Below, piece after piece: positions 22,640 to 34,869 of a stretch of DNA of 64,000 nt (its first letter is position 1; each line of letters begins with the position of its first letter). The notes under the pieces were generated by a model. It saw only the letters and a list, made by a program, of their open reading frames with translations. It was not told the origin of the DNA and made no database searches. The stretch is from NCBI RefSeq assembly GCF_005239225.2, contig NC_133296.1, positions 5,146,001-5,210,000 of the forward strand. Direction: 5' to 3'. A program made the position numbers and the translations under genes. Origin of the DNA: Populus alba. Taxonomy: Eukaryota > Streptophyta > Magnoliopsida > Malpighiales > Salicaceae.

Positions 22640-25600
22640 ATCATCAACAGGAAAATTAACCTCCAGTTGTTATCTTCTTAATCTCCCTCTTAATACATGG
22701 AAATCATGATTATCATATTAATATTGTCAGATACATGCCATTCACTGCTTCTTGCCCTCCTGATGAACACAAGTTAGCATTACCATGCATCGACACAAGA
22801 AAAGACTACATGAACTCTTTTATTAGCATTTAACAATTATATTTGTTCGGTTCGAAGCTCTCAAGAGATTTGCTTCGTGATTTAAACCTATGTCCACAGA
22901 TCCCTAAGATGATTTTATGAGGATAGTCTTCTTACTTTACCTCCTTCCTCTAGAAAACAAGCCCTTCTGATTCTCCGCAAGGAGACAAGTCGCGTTTGGC
23001 CTCATCAGACGACATAAGGATGCTCAAAGGAACCACGCCTAATAGAGTTTGGATAAGAGGAAAAAAAAAAAAAAACAAACAAAAATGCCCCAAAGGGATT
23101 GGCACGACAGAGGAAAAAGGTAGAAAGGTAGAAAGTTTGCTAAACGCTGATTTTGATTGAGCACGATTGTGTCTGGAAATAATAATATTTTAGTCACGTT
23201 TCAGAATATATTCTCTACACAATTATTAATTGTTTAGTCATGTTTCAAGACATATATATACAAATTAATTAATCTAAAAGAAAAGGATTGGGGTGTTTTT
23301 GGGTGTTTCCTTTCTAATTTGGGGGAAGAAGATAGAAGATGACGAGCTAGTTTTTCTTTCACTGTAGCCGAAGAGAAAGAGAGGAATTTGAAGGTGTGTT
23401 GTTGGGCTTAAGATGGGCCTTCCAACATACCGAGATGTAACCTGCTTAGGTTGATTAATGGTCTAACATGAAGCTAAAAGTGATTTCGGCCCAACTTCCG
23501 ATATTTGGAGTTTTGGAGGTTTTCTACTCTTATTTACTTTGACCATTTAGAGAAGAAGGTAATTAAGTTCAAGTTTCTCTATTGATTTCGGCCCATATAA
23601 GTGAATTTCAGGGCAAAAAAAGAGTATCTCAAGATTTTATTTTTAATTTTTATTGTTTTTTAAATTACATGATTTGGCTTGTTAGAGGATTCACACAATG
23701 TTTCCTCTTTTTTTTTTCTTTGAATGTTTTTTTACTTCATTCACTATTTTTTTTAATTTGATTATTTAATATTATATTAATTGGTGATTGGGCTTGATAT
23801 TTAGTTTTGTGTCTTTTCTTTTTGGTTTTTGCAATCTCAAAAAAAATATTTTATCATGGAGTTGGTTCTAGATTTTGCAAAAAAGATTTTGGTTTAGTTG
23901 TTTATGAAGAATTAAAAACAAGGGGACCTAGTTGAAAGTAAGATGGAATGGTAGTCCTTTATTTAAAAGAAACTTTTTTTCTTTTATATCATTTATTCTC
24001 TCTTTTTACTTTGGCCATTAAGCTTCTTTATTTCAACTACGCCATTCCATATTGTGTTGATTAGTGATTTGAATTAATGATTTATTTTATATTTTTCGAC
24101 TTAAAAAAAAACATTTTGACATTAGCTTGTTTGTTAATATTAAAAAAACAACTTTAATTTTGTTGTTTGTGAAAAACTAAAAATGAGGGAACCACAATTA
24201 AAAGCTTAGTAAAATAGAAGCTTATTTTTTAAAAAAATTAATATTAAAGCCTTTTATTCTTAAGATTTTATACAATTTCTATATTCTATCCCTGGAGTTG
24301 GAAAATTATACAATTTAATACAAAAATTTATTTTATTTACATTTTAGTCTTTAGGTTTAAGAGAGGAAAAGAAAATCCTCAAAAAATGACAAAGAAAAGA
24401 GAAAAATGACAAAGGAGAGAGAGAAAAGTTAGTTGTTTCGATTCAGTTTACAAAAATAGTCAAATTTGATATCCAGGTATTTCTTTTTATTAAATGAGTG
24501 TCATTAAGGTATTTTTAAGCTTCCATATCACTTGAAAAAATAGATTGAGGTTGCAAAAGGTTTTTTTTTTTTTTTTCTGGTTTTATTTTGTGTTTTTAAA
24601 CTAATTTGGAGGTTTGTTGAGTTAGAAAATTGGTTTCTTGTGGTTAAAAAAGTATTTTTAGATAAAAATAAGTTTAAATTAGATTCTGTGATAAAACAAA
24701 TTACACAACCTTAATTTACTAGCCACTTTTATGGTGGTCGGGTTCTTGGTAGTACATGATGAGTCTCCTACTTTTTATATATATAAAAAAAATTTAATGG
24801 CCAAGGCCTATGGGCTTGGGTTGACAAACACATGTACTTAGAATTTTTTAAAAGGTCTAAGATATATATTAGGCCGTCGAGGCTGATACGGCTAACCTTC
24901 TTTTCATTTTTAAATGTAATTTTTAAAAAAATTATACACACACACAAAATAAAATGGAGTTTTAGTTTATGTATTATTCTATTAAACTCTATTTAATTTT
25001 AACTTTGTTCTCAAATAATTTTTACTTTTTTACAACCCCTCATAATAAAACAATTGTATTCTATTTTGTTGTTTTATTGTAGTTGCTGATTTTTATATAA
25101 TTAAATTAAAATACTTTAGAAATTTTTTTTATTGAATCCAAATAGGTCTATAACTCGAATTAAAAGTTTAAAAGGTTGAATTCGATCGAATTAATATGTT
25201 GTCATCTCAAAATTTAAAAAAATTATCATCATGATTTTTTATTAAAATGAACAATATTAAAACAAATATTATTCATGAAAAAATATTATTAAAACAAAAA
25301 TTAAGACAAACAATATTAAAAAATTATCATCTCGATGGAATCAATATTAAAACAAATGTATTCTATATAAAGGATAAAACTTGGTATGGTTAATGAAAAA
25401 TAATTAAAAATAATAATCAGAAAACAGTACTTAATGGGCACTAAATTATTCATGATTCTAAACCATAGCCAATAAATAATGAGTCTTAAATTCAAAAACA
25501 AAAAGACGAACTCCACAAATAAACTAGCGAAAAAAGGGTTAATGTATTTTTTTGGTTGTTAACGTGGCTCTTTTATTTTATCTTTTATTCAATTTCTTCA

Positions 25601-26113
25601 TCCATTTTATTATTAGTTTTTGATAGACGTGTCACACAAAAATGCCACGTTAAAACTAGCAATTTCAAATATTTTCTCCTCACACTAAACAGTTTTTCTA
25701 TTTACATCTTGTTTTTTTAAGTATTTTTTAATTTAAAATATAATAAAATAATTTATTTTTATTTTTAATATCAACACATTAAAATAATCTAAAAAGCTTA
25801 AAAATTAATTTTAAATAAAAATAATTAAAAATTTTAAAAATATGATTTTTACCGAAAAACAAACATCTTCTTGATCAAATGTCATAAACAGTGTGCAATT
25901 GTTTTAATCTATGTTCTTGTCAGACATCAACCATTGCAAAATTGGTTTACAAAAGTTGAAACCCAAGAACAGTTGTGATTTGCAGATTGCAAAATTGGTG
26001 TAACAATGCAAAGTGTGCAAAATTGGATCAAATTATGTAGTCCTTTAAGAAAAGATTATTGATTATATTTTTCAACTTTGAAAACTATCAAAACTCCATT
26101 GGCAATCCAATCA
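22640..26113. other. Intergenic DNA with one MITE copy
   Basis: AT-rich. An M1-type MITE copy lies at about 25690-25865 (TTTTTTAAGTATTTTTTAAT, then ATCAACACATTAAAATAATC). T-rich repeat vocabulary occurs at 23,640-24,120. No gene recognised. Confidence 0.45.
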
Positions 26114-26283
26114 GGAGCTTCGTGATGCTCAACACCTAAATTTGTGCGAATCATTCGAAGACAAGCCTTCCACACAAGCACTGTTCAATGCTCACTCATG
26201 TGTCGGGAATCAGGACACATGGCAAGAAATATAGAGGTGCCCCACAGTTAGGGCACATCGGCAGAGGAGAAGAGGGGAGTTTC
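26114..26283 (+). repeat. Unidentified dispersed repeat, copy 1
   Basis: It shares long blocks with 30627-30863: GGAGC(T/C)TCGTGATGCT, then GGGAATCAGGACACATGGCA, GGAGGTGCCCC-like sequence and TTAGGGCACATCGGCAGAG. Copy 1 is about 67 bp shorter because two internal blocks of copy 2 are missing. Both copies point the same way and bracket the pararetrovirus and copia relics. It could be LTR sequence or an independent element, but no TG..CA ends or duplication were found. Confidence 0.7.
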
Positions 26284-26439
26284 CTCTTTTCAAGTATTTG
26301 TTGTGAATTTGTTAGTGGATTTTACTATGTTATTAGTTATTTTAATTTTTATTTTGTTTTATTATTCTTTTCATCATGTTATCATTCATATCAATATCAA
26401 GATTTTACTTATCAATTCTCAAGTTAAAATACTTTAACT

Positions 26440-28620
26440 TATTTAATTAGATCCTCAACATTTTAGACTAGACTCCCCTACTCATGTATTTTAAGAGACA
26501 TCACTTTTTTTTTAATCAAATCTCGCTAATGGTCATGTGTATTTCAATTGTTACCTACACTTCACTATTTCATTATTTGATCCAAATATTTAAAAACTTT
26601 TACTCTAAATATCAAAACTAAAACTAACATGCCTGAAGATTACAAGAATAAATCAATTATATATAGAATATATTATAAAGTCGCGGCTACAAATTAGACT
26701 CAAAAGCTCTTAAAAAATCACCTTAAAGTCAAACTTTTCTCATTAAAAATAACCCTTAAAATTCAAACATTCAAATCATGTATCTTGTTAATTAAAAATT
26801 ATCTTAAGTCAATATTTCAAATTTATTATCATCTAAAAATCATCAAGTACAAATCATAAAAGATTGGTTAGGAAATGCAAAAATTATTTTTCAATCAGCT
26901 AAACTTTACCCATCAAGATTATAAACTTAAACCTTAGAAGATCAAGAACTTCAAACCTTTAAGGAGTGGATTTCAATAGATCTATACCTAAGCAATATTA
27001 TCAAACTAGTAAAACAAGTTTTCCTCATATTATTGAGATTCAAGAGAAATTAGACTCTCCAACCATTTCACCAACATAGGGTAAAATACGGTACATAAAT
27101 TAGTTAAATGTTATTCAAGAAGAATTTCAAATCAATAAAGAAAATTTAAGAAATGATTTCTATTCAATACAAAACACATAATTAAGAAATTAATTCTTCA
27201 AAACCTATATTTAAGAACAAAGAAATCAAATTCAAACAAAATATTATGAAGATCTTACTAAGATACAAAATAATATCCCATTCTTTACATGGTTAAGAAA
27301 CTATACTTATCAACCAAAACAAATAATATTCCATTCTTATCGATTGTGTTATACATGTCTTTTTAAGATGATTTATTTCTCATAGAATTTTTTTTATGAA
27401 TTGATTTTAAATCAACAAAATATATTTTGAAAAAAACATGTACAAAGTATTGCTTCGAAACAAATTTTTGCTAGATGTATATATTCCTCCTTGTTATTGA
27501 AAAAGAATTTTACAATAAAGATACCAACCAAATTATTCCTCATTATTTCCCTTTAGTTTTTCATTATATTCTAAAAATTATATAAAAAACAAGGCAATTT
27601 ATGACTTTATCTTGGTAGACACCAACTCTATTAAGGTAACTCATAATCAAGACAACAATAACCTTGAAAAAATTAACTATTCAAAACTCAAAATACTAAA
27701 TGTCTTGACTTATTAAGACTGAAACCGAAGTTCATATACTTCTAAAAAGTTTTCTAAAAGTTTTTAACCCTAAGTATACAATTATCTTCAAAACCAAATT
27801 GCAAAGTTTAATGCCTTCTACCTCAAGAATTATGATTATTATTAGTTCATTTGTCTTGATAAGAATTATTCAAACAATCTTCTAGCATGGTTTCATAATA
27901 GTTCGTGGCTATACTATGCTTTAGAAACAGAAAACCTTCCTAAGAAAGTCTTAGAAGGTCAAAAGTTGTTCACTTAACACATATCATCAACATCAATTCC
28001 TCTTTCTCTTCATTTTACATTCACTTTCAGAGTCCTTTTGATAATATGTTGGGTTTATTTTATTTCTTAGGATAGTGATGAATTATGTTCCTGCTTTGAT
28101 GAAGATCATTAAGGTCAATTGGTGGCTATAGTTCAAAAAACAATAAGCTTGTACACAAGTGATAACCACTTTGTTACAATCCTAAAAACAACTACCATCA
28201 TATTCATCCCCATCTCAAGAATATTAATTCATATTTATCACTTCCAAAAGAAATATCGAAGAAGACCTAGCATCAACAAGCTCAAAATCCAAGTACAAGA
28301 AAAAACTTCAAAAAGCTCTTTCTCGAACCTCAAGTTCTGATGATGAAGACCATACACTAGCTAATGAAGATATTATGGTCTTGATATCATAGGACAAATT
28401 TATGATCAATAAAAGAATGTTTTCTAAGAAAACGTATTCAAGAACATCATCTTTGATGTCATTATCCACTTGCTAGTTCAAAATACTCAAAATATTATTC
28501 CTCACATCATCATCACTTGCCAAATCAAAGTGCTCAAAACATCATCCCTCATGCTATTATCACCTTTCATCTCAAAATGATTAAAATGTCATCCATGATG
28601 ATTGATTAAAACAAATTCGA
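26440..28620 (+). pseudogene. Endogenous caulimovirid (pararetrovirus) relic
   Basis: Plus-strand translation shows a decayed movement-protein-like domain. A block containing NGHVYFNCY followed by ISLFDPNI lies near 26527-26590, then in another frame TLNIKTK and IIYRIYYKV (about 26600-26690). Further on, a largely open but interrupted frame (about 26930-27370) and a block with FILVDTNSIKVTHN (about 27607-27650) look like the linker and coat region of the same polyprotein. A Ser/Asp-rich segment with SSSDDEDHT is near 28320. Order and motifs match Petuvirus/Florendovirus-type genomes as I know them. Many stops and frameshifts make it non-functional, and no protease, reverse transcriptase or RNase H part was found. 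Confidence 0.6.
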
Positions 28621-28853
28621 TTTAAAAAAATGAAATACATCTAGCCCAATTTGTTTTTTGTATAAATAAATGTATAATAATCTTCTAAGAGTATAGCAAA
28701 AGTCCTACCTTGCAATATTATGTGCTCACTCTACTCACTATCATCTTGTAATATTTGAATTAATAAAAGTCTATATTTTATACAAGTTTATGTTTTATAT
28801 TTTATTTCACTATTATTTACTATCAATCCAAAAAATAAATGGTATCAGAGATT
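28621..28853 (+). promoter_or_regulatory. Pararetrovirus-like intergenic region with tRNA-Met primer site
   Basis: Directly after the relic coding region come a TATA-like motif (GTATAAATAAATG, about 28659), a polyadenylation-like AATAAAAG (about 28763) and, at 28840-28850, TGGTATCAGAG. That last motif is complementary to initiator Met-tRNA and is the primer site of caulimovirids and of many copia elements. The position after the decayed polyprotein fits a viral intergenic region. An LTR edge of the neighbouring copia relic is the alternative. Confidence 0.45.
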
Positions 28854-29166
28854 TGTTAATGTTAAGACTAAAAAAGAATGTTACAATCTTTTGTAAAAGA
28901 TCATTAAGTTAGTTATTCCTGAGGATGGAGTTTGTTATTAAGCTATTCTTTAGGAAAACAATCAACCATGATATCATATTGGAGTAATTCTATAGTTTTT
29001 CTATCCATTAGGAAGTTGTTTATGTTATTAGTTATTTTTTAGGAAAAATCAGAGTTAGTAAGGTAGGTTGTTAGTTATAGGATTGTGATAAATAGCAGCA
29101 AATTTTTTTAGAACATTCTTGATATGTATTTATATAATTCTTATTTTGGAAATTTGCACTAATATA
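28854..29166 (+). mobile_element. Probable 5' LTR of the copia relic
   Basis: It starts with TGTTAATG and lies immediately before a second primer-site-like motif, TGGTATCAAG (29167-29176), which in turn precedes copia gag sequence. The interior includes TTAGTTA and TTGTTAGTTATAG phrases common in plant copia LTRs. No 3' LTR partner is recognisable downstream, so the element is truncated or rearranged. The exact right end is uncertain, since a clean CA end adjacent to the primer site is not visible. Confidence 0.42.
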
Positions 29167-30230
29167 TGGTATCAAGACTTGTAATCATATAAGTGAAGAG
29201 AACTGTGAGGTAAGTGAAACACGAAAAGAGAGTAAAACATATAAGTGAAGATAATTGTGAGTTTAGTGAAACACTAGAGAAGATTAAAAAAAAGCCTCCA
29301 TGGAAACAATCACCAATGGCATCTTATAAACTATATACAACCTGCAACCCATGCTTCGATGGTCATTATAACCATTAAAATATGTTGATGGAATAAATTT
29401 TGAGATCCAAATAGTATTTTCATCTTATAAAGTTTAGCATTCTTGAAGCAAAAACATCAATCGATGCAACACAAAAAAAAAATTCACGATGAATAAAAAT
29501 TAGAAGACCTCAAGGAAAAGAATTATTTATTTCAAATTATAGATTGTTCTATACTTGAGACTATTCTTTAAAATGATACCTTCAAGCATATATAGGACTC
29601 CATAAAAAAAAAAAAAAATCAAGGAAAAATCAAAGTGAAATGACAACACCTTCAAGCTCTTCTAGAGAGCTTGAAACTCTTCAAATAAAGCTAAGAGAGT
29701 CAGTAAATAAATATTTCTCTAGAACATCAGCTATAGCTAGTAAAATGAGACTTCATATAGATAAAATAAAAGATGTTATAGTGATAGAGAATATTTTGTG
29801 ATCTATTACAACAAATTATAACCATGTTATTTGTTCAATTAAAATGTCTAAAGACATTTACTTTTTCAGTTGATGAACTATACAATTCATTGCTTATCCA
29901 TGAACAAGAAATTCAAGTTAGAAACCTAGGCAGAGGAAGAGAAAGAAGAGATAAAATTTATTATCTAAAAGAAAATAGGGGTCATGATTAAAACACAACC
30001 TAGTGATCGAGAAAGATAACATACTTCAGATGACTTTGAAAGTTACTCTAACAAATATCAAATTTAAAAATAACTCATAACATTATATCGCCACATCAAA
30101 ATGGTGTATTAAAAAAAAAGAATTGGATTATTTTAAATATAGAATAATGCATATTAAACAGTAGCGGATAACCAAAAACTTTCTAGTCTGAAGCAGTTAA
30201 TTGGAGTGTTTATATGTTGAAAATATATCC
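29167..30230 (+). pseudogene. Ty1/copia gag relic fused to an integrase fragment
   Basis: After the primer-site motif, plus-strand frames show eroded gag (UBN2-type) sequence. KLEDLKEKNYLFQIIDCSI (about 29490-29545) is followed by SILETIL, then TSAIASKMRLHIDKIKDVI (about 29725-29780) and HVICSIKMSKDI, and LLIHEQEIQ near 29890. This is the standard order of a plant copia gag. At about 30090-30215 the sequence jumps to an integrase-type block: HQNGVLKKKN, then PKTF and SEAVNWSVYML. The zinc knuckle, protease and most of the integrase core between them are absent, so the element carries an internal deletion besides numerous stops. Confidence 0.8.
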
Positions 30231-30626
30231 TATGAATACTCAAAAGATTATCATTAGTTAGTTGACTCGGATTAATTTTTTTTTATTCAATTTCCTCCTT
30301 TTATATTTAATTAACTAAGAATTTAGCCTTTTTATTTTTTTGGTAAAAGGTTTTATTTTCGAATTATAATGATTGCTTTTCTTTTTTATTTTTATTTTGA
30401 TTCACTTGCTATATTTACCTACTTTTTTATCTAAAAAAAATAAAACTAATTTATTTAACTTAGACAGATTTATAACCTAAATGGTGGATTTTCTTTCTTC
30501 AAGCACCTGAACATTATTTTTAAGAAAGAAATAATGTGGCCCCTCGGCGTCGCAAATGTCCATGTCTAGAGGGACACCTAATCTTTGACGGGATATACCG
30601 TGCTGGACACCTGGATGGAGAAGGAA
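30231..30626. other. Intergenic DNA
   Basis: T-rich non-coding spacer using the vocabulary of the T-rich repeat family (TTTTATTCAATTTCCTCCTT). Nothing else seen. Confidence 0.4.
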
Positions 30627-30863
30627 GGAGCCTCGTGATGCTTCAACACCTCAATCTGTGCAAATCATTTTAAGACAGGCCTCCCACGAAAGCATAGTTC
30701 GAAGCTCCCTCATGTGCTGGGAATCAGGACACATGGCAAGAAAAAAGAGGAGCTTCGATTATAGATCACTACATTTGTGTTCCAAATATGGAGGTGCCCC
30801 CACCAAGCACTTTCGTGTGCTCGGTAAGTTAGGGCACATCGGCAGAGAAGAAGATATGAGTTT
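30627..30863 (+). repeat. Unidentified dispersed repeat, copy 2 (longer form)
   Basis: This is the longer partner of 26114-26283. It retains two internal blocks missing from copy 1, including GATTATAGATCACTACATTT and CACTTTCGTGTGCTCGG. A short open frame (start 30658, 89 codons) runs through it but resembles no protein. Confidence 0.7.
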
Positions 30864-32621
30864 AGGATTTCTTCAATCCCTAAAATCGTGTCAATCATTT
30901 ATACAAGTTTATCCCCACAAAGATTAGTATGTGCAATAATAGAGGACACACTTGTACATTCGCAAGTTATTCGCTGCGTGTGAGCTATACTTTCTCCATA
31001 GATTTTATAGATCTAAAAATAATTTAAATAATTAGTAAAAATATAGATTAATTTAAAAAAAAACATGATTTTCAAAACCTAATGGAAGCTAATCCGATTT
31101 AAATGGATAGATTTTATAGATCTAAAGATAAATTAGATAATTAGTAAAAATATAAGTTAACTTTGAAAAAAATAACTTCGAAATAACAATTTTTTTTAAA
31201 AAAATATTGAGATAATAACATGTTGTATTGATTTCAGTTATGAAACTGAATTCTCAATTAACTTAATATTTAAAAATAAAATCAATAAAAATAATTATTT
31301 TTTAAATAATAATAATTAGACTTGTTAGACCTGCAAATTAGATCAATCAGCTAAACATGTAAATAAATAAATAAATAACACTCCACCAAACTTATAAACT
31401 AAGATAATATGAATTACCCTGATAAACTCATAAATTATACTAACTCTATATAAAGGTAAAAAAAACTTAATTTTTTTAATTATCTTAATATTAAAAAATA
31501 AAATAAATTTTTTAAAAATCATAATAAAAAACATTTTAAATTATTATTGTAATTCAAGTTTCAATGGGTATAGATAAACACTAATTTTCTTGAACTCTTT
31601 AATTTTTGTTAATTAATGGGGATACGAGAGAGGAGAGGCTTTAGATTTTTCGAAAAATTGCTTGCAAGTTGTGTCAAGATAAAAAGAGAGGATAGCCTGG
31701 CCCCACAAAGAGCATACTGCGTGTGTAAGATGAGTTGGGCCACGTGGATCCATCCTCATACACACGCAATCTTATCCATTTTATGTTACTTTTATATATT
31801 AGTCAAGTTCCTTGCATCTTCTCATGTGCTCCAGCGATCCCCACTTTACGCTCCTGCTTGGAACCTTTTATCTGGATATGCCCTCGCTCACATCACCTCG
31901 CAGTTCACACAGTTTTTTTCCTTTTTATTTTAAAAGTACCTTAAAATAATTAATTTTTATTTTATTTTTTTAATTATTTTTATGTTTTCAAATTGTTTTG
32001 ATAATTAAAAATTTATAACTTTTACTTAAAATTTATTTCTTTCCTGACATTTTACATGGAATTTTAAAATAAAACAAATATTTCAGCTAAAAATAAAAGA
32101 AAAATCAAGAATAATTCAACTTATAAGGATAAATTAATAAAAATCTGGCTAAAAATTTAAACAACTTTTCTTAGATATTTTTTGGAATTTTCTAATATCA
32201 TTCTCAATTCTTTAATATTTTTTTTTTAAAATAGAACTAATTAGAAGCTAACGCACTTATCCCTCCCCTTAAAAAGTTAAAATTTTATGTCATCTAATGC
32301 TCTGATGTACCAAACCATGATTGATATGAATATTTTTGTGTCATTAATGGTTAGATTATTTTTTAGAGTAATATTTATTTGAAACTATATTAAAATAACA
32401 TTTTTTTATTTTTAATATCAACAAGTTAAAACAATTTACAAATTACAATCACAAAGATCTCTCTTAAGGCTCATAATAGCAGAGGCTAGGATCCAAAAAA
32501 AGAAATCCAAACCCTGAGCTTGTACTGGTTTTGTTCATTTCTAATACTGATACAAAATGAAAGTAGTGCACAGACTGTACAAGGAGTAGGGAGGAGGACA
32601 CTGATGGCTGACCACACCACA
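30864..32621. other. Intergenic DNA downstream of the thioredoxin gene
   Basis: AT-rich. A higher-GC patch at about 31615-31910 gives overlapping short frames without family resemblance. M1-type MITE sequence lies at about 32345-32450 and a possible diverged copy at 31925-32075. The last 150 bases probably hold the 3' untranslated region of the minus-strand gene. Confidence 0.45.
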
Positions 32622-34356
32622 TCATCTCCCAGAAATGACTAGGGTTTTCTCCCCTGAGTCTTGAGCGGACTTCAAGCTTGTTGTAGGAAGAGGAAGAGGA
32701 AGAGTGAGAGGACGAGGAGGTAGGCCTCCGTCTGAATGGGATGGGGCTGTTGCTGGTACTACCTCTTCCTCCGCTGCAGGGACTGGTGCAGGTTGCACTT
32801 TTTTGGGTGTATAGGTGAAGGAGAGGTCTTTGTTAGCAGCCAGTGCAGCAAGCTCTTTTTCCTCCAGCCCTTTTGTTGGCCCAAGGCTGCATCGGTCTGG
32901 TGTGTGCTTGGCCAATGCATCTTTGAATTTCTTGATCTGAAACAGCACCAAAACAGAGATCATCATTATAGAAACAATCAACGAGACTGGCAGAGCATGC
33001 ATAATATACTGTATGGTTGATGCTATGTTGAAGTAAATTAAGAGGAATCCGTTAATCTGGTCCAGTGAAAAATGGGTTTGTGAAGCAGCATCTTCCTAGG
33101 AAAAAGAACCAGATGAATTCTAACTCAAGATTAACAAGTGAAGTCGAGTGAGTTGTCGATTCTTGGATCTCGAAAACATAAGCAGAAAAATGTTCTATTT
33201 CAAGAATCAATCAAGCTATGTTTTTCCTTCTTTCATGTGTTGAAGCTCTTACTATACAGAAAACAGAAAACAGAAAACGGAGAAACTGAAACAGATTGGC
33301 ATGTTCATAATAGAAACAATTATAAAACTCACTTCAACTATTGCAGCTAATCAACAAAAGTTAATGAATAGTGAAACTAACCGTGGCGTTAGTACAGCTA
33401 AAGCTGCATAACCGGCCGTGAGCCCCTCGATATAACCGGAAGAAAGGTAAAACATGGACATTGAGGCTATAACACATGGATTTGTGCTCCTCATAATTCA
33501 CTTGAAGAAACTGTACATCTTGGTTCATCTCTGCCAATTGACATAACTGCCGGAAAAAAAATGATATCCGTCAGCAATCTCTCAGAAAAATAACTAACCT
33601 TTTCACATTCACATGCACCATATCTATATCCAAATGGTTATGTATATCATACCTTGGGATGGAGAGCTTTACAGCCACCACATCCAGGGGAGAAGAAATC
33701 AACGACAACAAGTTTGTCCCCGGCATTCATTAGGGAATCCACAAGATCTTGTGCAGAAGTCACCTCTCTCACGTTGGGTTGCAGACCTTTCTCCCACCAT
33801 TTTTGAGCATATTTAAGCCTAAGGCCAGTCTGTCAATTCCACAAAAGGAAAACCCGATAAATATTTATCCATCCTGGTAATAATAAAATGACAAAAAATA
33901 GAATAAAATAAAACTTCGATTTTCCACAATATATAAAATCTCATAATTCTTTTATTTATTATAATATCAAACAGGAGCAAAAATCAAGGCTTCAACCCGC
34001 AACAAAATTAAACAAAAGAGATAAAAAAAATCTCATTAAACAAGAAATCCAAAATAGAGTCTATAAATCAAAATCATACAAATTTGACCAACCTGAGCCA
34101 CAACCGAAGCTTGACGAAGATACCCTCTTCTGGGTTTGCTTTGATTTCCTAGAACAGCAAACCTCTTGCCATAAAAATCACTGCAAGAAGAAGATCTTGT
34201 AATTTGTGATCTCAAAGCCTGTGGTTTGGCCTTCAAAGGGAACCCTTTAAGCTTGCAACTTTTTGCAAACACAGAAATACTATTTTGTTGATGGTTTTGA
34301 TAATTACCAACATTAGAAGAAAAAAATAGACTTGTTTGGCTCAAAACATCTGCCAT
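32622..34356 (-). CDS. ACHT4: Atypical Cys-His-rich thioredoxin, chloroplastic (ACHT4/TRXL1-1 type)
   Basis: Four exons on the minus strand: 34093-34356, 33653-33829, 33382-33546 and 32622-32936. All are multiples of three, with GT-AG junctions, giving 306 aa. Residues 1 to about 75 are Ser/Lys/Arg-rich with few acids, as expected of a plastid transit peptide. The thioredoxin fold spans about 105-215 and has the active site SPGCGGCKALHPK, with cysteines at about 138 and 141; the usual WCGPC tryptophan and proline are absent. The block NYEEHKSMCYSL and the cis-Pro region VHVLPFF follow. The tail (about 202-306) carries DRCSLGPTKGLEEKEL and ends EKTLVISGR, diagnostic of the ACHT4/5 branch. In Arabidopsis these proteins pass oxidising equivalents from 2-Cys peroxiredoxin to plastid enzymes such as AGPase. 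That role is inferred by homology. Confidence 0.95.
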
Positions 34357-34501
34357 AATTTCTTACAACAACTTACGAAAAACAAAGACACAAACTTTGT
34401 TTCTAAAGACGAAGAATTTAGAGAGAAATGGAGAAATATATTGGTTTCAGGCTCTAGCAAAACAATAAATAAAGGCTTGTGCTTTCTCTCTTATAGATAA
34501 G

Positions 34502-34503
<2 letters not shown>

Positions 34504-34542
<39 letters not shown>
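34504..34542. repeat. (CT)n microsatellite in the ACHT4 leader or promoter
   Basis: About 19 uninterrupted CT units lie roughly 150 bp upstream of the ACHT4 start codon, reading (GA)n in the gene's sense. GA/CT tracts near plant transcription starts often act as GAGA-type core promoter elements. Whether this one is transcribed is not visible. Confidence 0.9.
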
Positions 34543-34544
<2 letters not shown>

Positions 34545-34776
34545 GCTTTTTGAATTCGGAAGTGTTGAAAATTGAAAATGGTGGTGGGTTCTTTTGGACC
34601 GTTGTATTTTTTTATGGATGATTGATGGGACTTCAATCTAACGGTTGAAATTATTTTGCGAAAAATGTGAAAATCAATGGATAAGGTCTTTATTGTGCTG
34701 TTTAAGATTTATTTTTCATGTTCGCCGGTTTTTATGGTTGATAGCCGATACTAGGTGCGGTGAGTTGTATTATTCT

Positions 34777-34789
34777 GACACGTGGCGTC
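34777..34789. promoter_or_regulatory. G-box/ABRE-like motif upstream of ACHT4
   Basis: GACACGTGGCGTC contains CACGTGGC, the core bound by bZIP and bHLH factors in light- and ABA-responsive plant promoters. It lies about 420 bp upstream of the ACHT4 start, which suits a plastid redox gene. It is a short motif, so chance occurrence is possible. Confidence 0.35.
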
Positions 34790-34869
34790 ATCCAACCCAT
34801 GACTTCTCTTGGAAGTTGGATTTGGATGGATGGATATGTGCTGTGGAAGAAAAGGAAGCTGCTCTTTGA

